Source of the DNA: Vicinamibacterales bacterium
GTDB lineage: Bacteria > Acidobacteriota > Vicinamibacteria > Vicinamibacterales > UBA2999
Reading direction: 5' to 3'
Length of the DNA: 64,000 nucleotides
NCBI GenBank assembly: GCA_041394705.1
Contig: JAWKHS010000004.1
Coordinates: 248,001-312,000 of the forward strand
Part shown: positions 58,040 to 64,000 of the stretch, piece after piece
How positions within the stretch are numbered: position 1 is the stretch's first letter
Layout of the letters: every line of letters starts with the position of its first letter
The notes under the pieces: generated by a model
Told to the model about the DNA's origin: nothing
The model's database searches: none
Seen by the model: only the letters and a program-made list of their open reading frames with translations
Program-made: the position numbers and the translations under genes

Positions 58040-59116
58040 TCAGTGTTTCTCCAGCGCGCGCAGGAACTCCGCGAGATAGGGCCCGAAGACCTGCGGCCGC
58101 GAGTGCGTGCCGTGGCCGCGGGTCTCGTCGCTGGCCGGGATCAGCACGAACCTGCCGTGCGGCACCTTCCCGATCAGCTCCTGCATCATGGGCAGTTCCG
58201 GCGGGTTCACGAAGTCGTCCGCCGAGTTGATGGCCAGCAGCGGCGCCGTGATCTCGCCGAGATGTGCCGAGGGGTCGTAATCCTCCGACGCGCGGAAGTG
58301 GTAGATGGTGTCGTTCGCGTCGGTCGTCTTCGTCCGCGACGCGATCTGGTCGGCCAGCCAGCGGTCGGCCGCCTCGTGTGTCGGGAACTCCTTCTGCCAG
58401 AGGCGGGGCGTGCTCGTGGCAATCAGCAGGAAGCCCAGCGCGTTGGCCATCCCCTTCGGCGGTTCCGTGTACTCGCCGCCCTTCCAGGTCGGGTCGTTCA
58501 CGATGGCGTCCACCAGGAGCTTGCGCCAGACGCGGTTCCGGCCGGCGATCTCGACAGGATTGCTGGCCAGCGGCGCAAGGCCGTCGGCGAACGACGGGTA
58601 CATGTAGCCCCACATCCACGAGTGCATGGCGCCCATCGAGGTACCCATCACGAGGTGCAGGCGCGTCAGGCCCAGTCCCTCGGTCACGAGCCGGTGCTGC
58701 AACCGCACCATGTCGGCGTAGCGGTATTGCGGGAACTTCATGTGCAGGCCGTCGCTCGGTTTGCTGGAGCGTCCGTGACCGACGTTGTCCGGCAGGATGA
58801 TGAAGTACTTCTCGGCGTCCAGGAGCTGCCCCTTGCCGAACAGCAGCCCCGCGTACCCGGGACCGAGGAATCCTGCCCCGCTCCCTCCGGTGCCGTGGAG
58901 GATCAGGACCCCGTTTCGCACCACCCCGTCGGCGCCCTTCCTGGGCTCGCCGATAGTGCGGTAATGGAGGCGGATCTCAGGCGCCGTCTCACCGCTGTCG
59001 AAGCGCACGTCGCGAGCGACGAAGTCGCGCTCGACCGGCGCGGGGAAGGCCGCCTGTGCAGAGGCTGACGACGACAGGAGAACGGCCACGAGGCCCAGGA
59101 ACGCGATTCGTCGCAC
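58040..59116 (-). CDS. Exported alpha/beta hydrolase of the MetX-like family
   Basis: 358 residues: signal peptide (about 1-20, SSASAQA), then an alpha/beta-hydrolase core resembling homoserine O-acetyltransferase: NGVLILHGTGGSGAGFLG, PDNVGHGRSSKPSDGLHMKF, nucleophile Ser in LVMGTSMGAMHSWMWG, acid in NSADDFVNPPELP and His in ETRGHGTHSRPQ. True MetX is cytoplasmic and lacks a signal peptide, so this is a periplasmic or secreted relative of unknown substrate rather than a methionine enzyme. GTG start with GGAAGGG about 8 nt upstream. Last gene of the tonB-QC-hydrolase run. Confidence 0.85.
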   Translation of the reverse strand: MRRIAFLGLVAVLLSSSASAQAAFPAPVERDFVARDVRFDSGETAPEIRLHYRTIGEPRKGADGVVRNGVLILHGTGGSGAGFLGPGYAGLLFGKGQLLDAEKYFIILPDNVGHGRSSKPSDGLHMKFPQYRYADMVRLQHRLVTEGLGLTRLHLVMGTSMGAMHSWMWGYMYPSFADGLAPLASNPVEIAGRNRVWRKLLVDAIVNDPTWKGGEYTEPPKGMANALGFLLIATSTPRLWQKEFPTHEAADRWLADQIASRTKTTDANDTIYHFRASEDYDPSAHLGEITAPLLAINSADDFVNPPELPMMQELIGKVPHGRFVLIPASDETRGHGTHSRPQVFGPYLAEFLRALEKH

Positions 59117-59192
59117 GAGCGCACCCTTCCGGCCGCCGCCACCCAGACAGAACCTCCCGCGGATGGCGGCCAGGGACCGCGGGTCGCCGACG

Positions 59193-60017
59193 CTAGCGGA
59201 CGAAACGCACGCGGAACATCTTGGGCCAGAGCTTGCCGGTGATGAGGAAGGTGTCGCTCGCCGCGTCGTACGCGATGCCGTTCAGCACGTCGGTGCCATA
59301 GCGCTCCGACGGCTGCAGCAGGCCGGACGCGTCGATCGAGGCCGTGACCGCGCCGCTCTTGGGATCGATCCGCACGATGCGGTCGGTCATCCAGACGTTC
59401 GCATAGACCTGCGAGCCCACGCACTCGAGCTCGTTCAGCTGCTCCACCGGGACGCCCTGCTCGCGCACGACGACCTCGCGCATCGTCCGGAACGTCTCCG
59501 GCCCCCGGAACGTGAGCGTCGCGCTGCCATCGCTCATCACGAGCTCGCGTCCGTCGTGGCACAGGCCCCAGCCTTCACCGGAGTAGGGGAAGCTCGGCCC
59601 CTTCTCGAACGTGTCGCGATCGTAGGTGTACGCCGTCTCGTGCTTCCACGTGATCTGAAAGAGCCGCTTCCCCACGAGTGCCAGGCCCTCGCCGAAGACC
59701 GGTGCCGGGATGTCCAGGCGGCGCAGCACGCGCCCGGTCGCCAGGTCGACCTCGCGGACGCTCGAGCGCCCCTCCAGTCCCGTGCTCTCGAAGAGGCGCC
59801 CGTCGGCCAGGACGAGTCCCTGCGTGAAGGCCCCGGGGTCGTGGGGATAGGCCTGCACGACCTGGACGTGGAGCTGTTCGGCGCCCAGGCGCTGCTCGGC
59901 GGCGGGCGGAGTGCCGCCGCTCGAGGCCGGGGCAGCGCGGCCCGAGGCCTCGCACGCCAACCCGGCCCCGGCGGCCAGCGCGGCGATCGACGTGACGACG
60001 ACTCGGCGAAAGGACAC
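59193..60017 (-). CDS. Glutaminyl-peptide cyclotransferase (beta-propeller type), lipoprotein
   Basis: Cyclises N-terminal Gln of proteins to pyroglutamate. 274 residues, plant/bacterial-type beta-propeller QC: AYPHDPGAFTQGLVLADGRL, FESTGLEGRSSVREVDLATG, LFQITWKHETAYTYDRDTFE, YSGEGWGLCHDGRELVMSDG, and LNELECVGSQVYANVWMTD. Leader ends in a lipobox-like A-G-L-A-C (Cys22), implying membrane anchoring. The GTG at 60017 is chosen because AGGAG lies 6 nt before it; a TTG 6 nt earlier directly abuts that Shine-Dalgarno. Follows the TonB gene by 13 nt. Confidence 0.9.
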   Translation of the reverse strand: MSFRRVVVTSIAALAAGAGLACEASGRAAPASSGGTPPAAEQRLGAEQLHVQVVQAYPHDPGAFTQGLVLADGRLFESTGLEGRSSVREVDLATGRVLRRLDIPAPVFGEGLALVGKRLFQITWKHETAYTYDRDTFEKGPSFPYSGEGWGLCHDGRELVMSDGSATLTFRGPETFRTMREVVVREQGVPVEQLNELECVGSQVYANVWMTDRIVRIDPKSGAVTASIDASGLLQPSERYGTDVLNGIAYDAASDTFLITGKLWPKMFRVRFVR

Positions 60018-60030
60018 CGGCAACTCCTGA

Positions 60031-60930
60031 CTATCGCAACGTGAAATCGAGGGCGATGGTCACCCGGACGGCCACGGGCTCGCCGAGGCGCGTGCCCGGA
60101 ATGAACTTCCACTGACGCGCGGCCTTGATGGCCTCCTGGTCGAGTCCGAACACCGCGTCGAGCGACTTCACGATCTCCACGCGGCCGACCGACCCGTCGG
60201 GCAGCACGATACAGCGGAGCACCACTTCGCCCTGCACCTTCGCGCGCATCGCCTCGGCGGTGTACTTCGGCTTCACCTCGCGAAGGATACGGGGCGAAAT
60301 CACGCCGTTGCCGACGTCGTACTCGCCGCCGCCCACGCCGGCGGTGTTCCCCGGACCGAGCCCGCGGCCATTGCCTTCGCCCGAGCCGCCGCCGGTCCCG
60401 GTGCCTCCCCCGCCGCCGCTGCCGGGCCCGGCGCTGGCCGACGAGGGAGTCTCGGGCGTGATGGCCCCGGGCGCCTCGATCGGCGCGGCCGCCATCTGCA
60501 CGGCGGGAATCGCGAGGTTCTCGATCGGCTCCGGCTCTTCCTTCGGGGGCTCCTTGACGGGCTCCGGTTCCACCTCCACCGGAACGCTGATCTTTTCCTC
60601 GCCGGGGAGCTCGACCTTCTTGGGAGGCTCCGGCGTGTTGTCGCCGCCCCCGCCCCCGCCGCCGCCCGGCCCCTCCTCGGCAATCCACACGATCTCCGAG
60701 GGCAGGCGCTCCGGGATGAACTCCGCGACCTGGGGCGCAGGCATGAAGCGGAGGATCAGGAACGCCAGGAGGATCATCGCGCCATGCGACGCCACGGACG
60801 CCCCAACGGCGCCCCCAAGGCGACGGTCGCCAAGGTCGAACGAAATGTCGTCCGGCCGGTCGAGCAGCACGTGAGTCGAGTGCACGGACCTGCGGCGGTC
60901 GACTACGGCCGTGGTCTGGGTGTCGGGCAT
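60031..60930 (-). CDS. TonB-family energy transducer
   Basis: 299 residues: cytoplasmic basic N-terminus, one transmembrane helix (about 47-65, SHGAMILLAFLILRFM), a long Pro/Glu-rich then Gly-rich periplasmic linker (about 80-205), and a C-terminal TonB domain (about 212-299: PRILREVKPKYTAEAMRAKV, QGEVVLRCIVLPDGSVGRVE, AARQWKFIPGTRLGEPVAV). Couples proton-motive force to outer-membrane transport. No ExbB/ExbD here. ATG start chosen; an upstream in-frame TTG adds 10 residues. Confidence 0.9.
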   Translation of the reverse strand: MPDTQTTAVVDRRRSVHSTHVLLDRPDDISFDLGDRRLGGAVGASVASHGAMILLAFLILRFMPAPQVAEFIPERLPSEIVWIAEEGPGGGGGGGGDNTPEPPKKVELPGEEKISVPVEVEPEPVKEPPKEEPEPIENLAIPAVQMAAAPIEAPGAITPETPSSASAGPGSGGGGGTGTGGGSGEGNGRGLGPGNTAGVGGGEYDVGNGVISPRILREVKPKYTAEAMRAKVQGEVVLRCIVLPDGSVGRVEIVKSLDAVFGLDQEAIKAARQWKFIPGTRLGEPVAVRVTIALDFTLR

Positions 60931-61081
60931 GCGCGATGGTGTGGGCGGCGCGTGGCTCAATTCTGACCGACGGTTCTCGCCCCAGACAAGGGCAATCGTC
61001 CGCCGGCCGGCCGAACCAGTCGCCCGCCACTCCTTAGGACGCCGTCCGGGGACCCTCCGGTCGGTGCGCTCGAGTCGGTGC

Positions 61082-61087
61082 TATGAT
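61082..61087 (+). promoter_or_regulatory. Extended -10 box at the tatA start
   Basis: TGC-TATGAT followed by 6 nt (CGCGCC) and the tatA ATG; no Shine-Dalgarno. Predicts a leaderless transcript. Confidence 0.5.
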
Positions 61088-61093
61088 CGCGCC

Positions 61094-61270
61094 ATGGTGC
61101 CGCTCTCTTTCGCCCTCTTCGGTCCGATCGGCTTGCCGGAGATGCTCATCATCCTGGCGATTGTCATCCTGATCTTCGGCGCCAACCGCCTGCCCGAGCT
61201 GGGCCGAGGCATTGGCGCGGGTATCAAGAACTTCAAGGCCGGTATCAAGGACGACTCGAAGAAGGACTGA
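61094..61270 (+). CDS. tatA: Sec-independent translocase subunit TatA
   Basis: Pore-forming subunit of the twin-arginine translocase. 58 residues: one transmembrane helix (about 8-26, LFGPIGLPEMLIILAIVILI), the hinge motif FGANRLPELGRGIGAGI, and a short amphipathic plus charged tail ending DDSKKD. No tatB or tatC beside it, so it is an orphan copy. Convergent with selB. Confidence 0.93.
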   Translation: MVPLSFALFGPIGLPEMLIILAIVILIFGANRLPELGRGIGAGIKNFKAGIKDDSKKD

Positions 61271-61303
61271 TCGTTCCCACCGCCCCGGCCCGGCCCCGGG
61301 CCG

Positions 61304-63214
61304 TCACAGGACGATGCGGGCATCGCCCTGCCGCCGCGTCACCCGTTCCCGATCCAGATACTCGAGCAGCGGAATGGCGTACTTCCGCGTGACGTTGTAG
61401 GCGTCCTTGAACGCCTTGACGTCCACCGTGGCCCGCCCGTTCGGCGCGGAGGCCTTCCTCGCCACGACGTCGGCCTTGAGGGCGTCGAGGGTCGCCGGGT
61501 GGAACACGAGCGTGTCCACGCGGATCAGGCGGCGGCCCTTGACCATCAGTGCCAGTACTCGCTCCACGGCCACGCTCGGCCGGCCTGACTCGCCCGGCAG
61601 GGCGCTCACGTCGGGCGGCGCGAGCCCGGCCTCACGGAACCGGCGGTCGAGCCAGTCCTGGAGCACGGCGTCCTCTGGCGACAGGGCGACCCGGTGCGAC
61701 GAAAGCGCCAGGGTGTCCGTGGCCACGATCCGCCCCTCGCCGACGAGGGTGCCGACCACTACGTCCACGACAGCCGGTGGCACGAGGCGGAACCAGCGGG
61801 CACGAGCCTCCTCGAGCCCGACGCCCGGCGCGAGCGGCTGCGTCCGATGGAAGGCGGCCAGGCCCTCGAGCACGGACGCCCGTGGCTCCCGCAGCGACGA
61901 CTCCCCTACCACCCAGTCGCCGCCCCGTACGGCTGTACCCGAGGCGACGAGACCGTCCACGGCCGTCGACACGGTGTCGTAGGGCGCGCCAAGACGCGGC
62001 GCCACATCGCGCACCGAGAGTCCGGCAGGACCGGCCGCGTCGATCATGACGCGCGCCGCCGCCGCGAGATCGGCGGGCGCCACCGAGGCCAGGGCGTCCA
62101 TGCGGGCCACGCCGCGCGCCGTCCGCACGCCCGCTCTCGGAGGGAGCGGGTCCAGGACGCGCCCACCGCCGATGGTCACCGGCGGTGAGTAGCTTCGGAG
62201 AATCACACGGTCGCCACGAGTCAGCACCGTGGAGGACTCGAACCGCAGGCGCACATCGGCAGTCCCGCCAGCCTCCACGGCGGCGGCCGTTCCCGAGACG
62301 GCCGCCCGGGCGAGCACCTCGGCCGTGCCCTGGTGTACGCGGACGCGGGCGCCGTGCTTGAGCGACAGGCCGGGAAGCATCGTGACGCGGACATCGGCCC
62401 GCCGAGTCACCGGCAGGGCGAAGGGCGTCGTGAGCACGCTGCCGCGGTCGACCTCGCCGACGTCGATACCCGCCAGGTTGGCGGCCACCCGCTCGCCGGA
62501 CTGGGCGTCGCTACGCGCGCCGCCGTGGACGTGGAGACCGCGCACCTTGACCCGGCGGGCGGCGGGCAGCAGCTGCAGTTCCTCGTCCACCGTGATCCGG
62601 CCGCCGACCAGCGTCCCCGTGACGACCGTGCCGAAGCCCTTCATGGTGAAGGCACGATCGACCGGCAGCCGTGTGACTCCGTCGGTCGGCCGGGGCGGCA
62701 GGGCCCGCGCGATTGCCGCCAGCGCGTGGCGCAGGGCCGGCAGGCCGTCTCCCGTCAGGGCCGATACCGGCACGATGGGCGCGCCGTCGAGAAACGAGCC
62801 GGCGACGAGTTCCTGCACCTCGGCCGCCACGAGGTCCACCATGCCCGGCTCCACGGCATCCGTCTTGGTCACGACGACCAGGCCGCGCGCGACGTCGAGG
62901 AGGCGGCAGATGTCGAAATGCTCGCGGGTCTGGGGCATCACCGATTCGTCGGCCGCCACCACGAGCATCACGAGGTCGATCCCCCCGACGCCGGCCAGCA
63001 TGGCCCGCACGAAACGCTCGTGGCCCGGGACGTCGACGAACGACACGACGATGTCCTCGGCGACCGTGCCGTGCGCGAACCCGAGCTCGATCGTGATACC
63101 CCGAGCCTTCTCCTCCTTGAGCCGATCCGGGTCCGTACCCGTGAGCGCCTTCACCAGTGCGCTCTTGCCGTGGTCGATGTGCCCGGCCGTGCCGACCACG
63201 ATCGTGCGCGTCAT
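61304..63214 (-). CDS. selB: Selenocysteine-specific elongation factor SelB
   Basis: Delivers Sec-tRNA to UGA codons with a SECIS element. 636 residues: EF-Tu-like GTPase (VGTAGHIDHGKSALVKALTG, EEKARGITIELGFA, FVDVPGHERFVRAML, VVTKTDAVE), domains II and III with DRAFTMKGFGTVVTGTLVGG, and C-terminal winged-helix repeats (about 370-636) that bind SECIS RNA, ending KDAYNVTRKYAIPLLEYLDR. ATG overlaps the RNase R stop (ATGA). selA, selC and selD are not in this window. Confidence 0.95.
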   Translation of the reverse strand: MTRTIVVGTAGHIDHGKSALVKALTGTDPDRLKEEKARGITIELGFAHGTVAEDIVVSFVDVPGHERFVRAMLAGVGGIDLVMLVVAADESVMPQTREHFDICRLLDVARGLVVVTKTDAVEPGMVDLVAAEVQELVAGSFLDGAPIVPVSALTGDGLPALRHALAAIARALPPRPTDGVTRLPVDRAFTMKGFGTVVTGTLVGGRITVDEELQLLPAARRVKVRGLHVHGGARSDAQSGERVAANLAGIDVGEVDRGSVLTTPFALPVTRRADVRVTMLPGLSLKHGARVRVHQGTAEVLARAAVSGTAAAVEAGGTADVRLRFESSTVLTRGDRVILRSYSPPVTIGGGRVLDPLPPRAGVRTARGVARMDALASVAPADLAAAARVMIDAAGPAGLSVRDVAPRLGAPYDTVSTAVDGLVASGTAVRGGDWVVGESSLREPRASVLEGLAAFHRTQPLAPGVGLEEARARWFRLVPPAVVDVVVGTLVGEGRIVATDTLALSSHRVALSPEDAVLQDWLDRRFREAGLAPPDVSALPGESGRPSVAVERVLALMVKGRRLIRVDTLVFHPATLDALKADVVARKASAPNGRATVDVKAFKDAYNVTRKYAIPLLEYLDRERVTRRQGDARIVL

Positions 63215-64000
63215 CGTCGCCTCTTCACGCGCGACGCGCGCTCGCGTCTGCCCGGCCGCGTTCGCGACGCCGGCCGTCTTCCGCCGCGATCGCGAGCACG
63301 CCCGGGACGTGACCGCGTCACGCTCGCCCCGGTGGGCGCGTCCAGCACGCGCAGCTCGACGTGACCGCGGTCGAGGTCGACGCGCACGACCTGCACGCGT
63401 ACCGTCGCACCGAGGCCGAAGACAGGCGCGCCCCGCCCCCCCACGAGAGCCCGGGCCTGCCCGTCGAACCAGTACCCGGCGTCGGCGAGCGCCGCCAGCG
63501 GAATGAGCCCTTCCACGAACGGCTCGTCGATTTGCACGAAGGCCCCGAACGACGCCACGCCCGCGACGACGCCCGTGAAGGTGTCGCCGAGGCGCGTCGC
63601 CATGTAGCGGACCTGTGCGCGCCGCATGACCTCGCGCTCGGCCTCCAGTGCCCGCCGCTCCATCGCCGACGTGTGCTGGGCCACTTCCGCCATGCCGTCT
63701 GCCAGGTCCTGCCGGCGCTCCTCGCTCGCGTTCCCCTGCCGGAGTTCGCGCAGCGCGCGGTGCACGACCAGGTCCGGATATCGCCGGATCGGCGAGGTGA
63801 AGTGCGTGTAGGCCGGAGCCGCCAGTCCGAAGTGTCCCAGGTTCTCGGGGTCGTAGCGGGCCTTCTGCAGGGTGCGCAGCATGAGCGCGGCGAGCGGTCG
63901 CGCGAGCGGCGAGTCGTGGATGCGCGCCACCAGCGCCTGGAACTGGCGCGGATGCGTTCCATCGCCGAGCGTCAGTCCGGAGGCGGCCAGGACCTCCTGG
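63211..64000 (-). CDS. rnr: Ribonuclease R, C-terminal part (5' end beyond window)
   Basis: The frame stays open to base 64000, so only the last 262 residues are visible. They include the end of the RNB catalytic domain (AAPAYTHFTSPIRRYPDLVV, the characteristic block) and an S1 domain (FTGVVAGVASFGAFVQIDEP, FVEGLIPLAAL), followed by a basic, Arg-rich tail of about 35 residues, as in RNase R rather than RNase II. 3'-to-5' exoribonuclease that degrades structured RNA. Overlaps selB by 4 nt. Confidence 0.92.
   Translation of the reverse strand, partial: QEVLAASGLTLGDGTHPRQFQALVARIHDSPLARPLAALMLRTLQKARYDPENLGHFGLAAPAYTHFTSPIRRYPDLVVHRALRELRQGNASEERRQDLADGMAEVAQHTSAMERRALEAEREVMRRAQVRYMATRLGDTFTGVVAGVASFGAFVQIDEPFVEGLIPLAALADAGYWFDGQARALVGGRGAPVFGLGATVRVQVVRVDLDRGHVELRVLDAPTGASVTRSRPGRARDRGGRRPASRTRPGRRERASRVKRRR

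Noticed and set aside
58040..59116. Annotation as homoserine O-acetyltransferase (metX)
   Set aside because: The triad and fold resemble MetX but the protein has a signal peptide, so a cytoplasmic methionine-pathway role is unlikely.
60021..60023. TTG as start of the glutaminyl cyclotransferase
   Set aside because: It directly abuts the AGGAG Shine-Dalgarno (no spacing), whereas the GTG 6 nt later is well placed.
61286..61303. GC hairpin (CGGCCCG GCCC CGGGCCG) between tatA and selB as a bidirectional terminator
   Set aside because: Stem is only 7 bp with no T-run on either strand and it abuts the selB stop; too weak to call.

Overview
The window is a very GC-rich (by eye near 70 %), densely packed bacterial chromosome segment from a Gram-negative (diderm) organism: it carries a type IV pilus secretin, a second secretin, LolA, TonB, a NagZ/LdcA/Mpl muropeptide-recycling set and many lipoboxes. 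The combination of pilMNOPQ, FN3-rich secreted proteins, NtrYX, SelB and this GC content fits Acidobacteriota, most likely a Vicinamibacteria-type lineage; that placement is inference, since there is no 16S gene here. I see no mobile element, prophage, CRISPR array or integrase: this is ordinary chromosomal backbone with a few lineage-specific genes.

Layout. 1-6550 (leftward): pilMNOPQ followed by two lipoprotein genes, with a candidate sigma-54 promoter in front of pilM. 6551-7098: divergent regulatory gap. 7099-12184 (rightward): rplM-rpsI-rpsB, terminator, tsf, pyrH, frr, thrC. 12197-13276: pfkA (leftward). 13580-18509 (rightward): three exported fibronectin-III proteins, two sharing an unrecognised C-terminal domain and one a matrixin-like protein that lacks the catalytic Glu. 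18558-22295 (rightward): GNAT protein, tRNA-Ala(CGC), lolA and a lipoprotein secretin. 22305-29596 (leftward): a tightly coupled operon nagZ-ldcA-mpl-pxpB-pxpC-murB-murA. 29623-30872 (rightward): a GHMP sugar kinase and a small gene, fired from a palindromic -10 shared with nagZ. 30881-48340 (leftward): a run of more than 20 genes (lipid, riboflavin, SRP, ribosome-maturation and TPR genes) containing one frameshifted gene. 48446-49366: formiminotransferase. 49347-54496 (leftward): flippase-like protein, nrdR, ntrY, ntrX. 54635-57900 (rightward): purC, a Fis-type regulator, then groES-groEL under tandem CIRCE operators. 58040-60930 (leftward): TonB, glutaminyl cyclotransferase, secreted MetX-like hydrolase. 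61094: tatA; then leftward selB and the 3' part of an RNase R gene running off the right edge.

The strongest cross-cutting observations are: (i) many monocistronic or first genes have a sigma-70 -10 hexamer ending only 6-12 nt before the start codon and no Shine-Dalgarno, which predicts leaderless mRNAs; (ii) one 8-bp palindrome, ATTATAAT, appears to serve as the -10 of both nagZ and the GHMP kinase; (iii) several enzymes carry striking active-site substitutions (MurA Cys115 to Asp, RibB His to Gln in the RibBA fusion, matrixin HExxH to HGxxH); (iv) 5-oxoprolinase subunits are embedded in a cell-wall recycling operon; (v) a secretin predicted to be a lipoprotein is translationally coupled to the lipoprotein carrier LolA.

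Start codons were chosen by family N-terminus, overlap with the upstream gene (ATGA/GTGA junctions are very common here) and visible Shine-Dalgarno sequences. No database search was possible; names rest on motif and length recognition.
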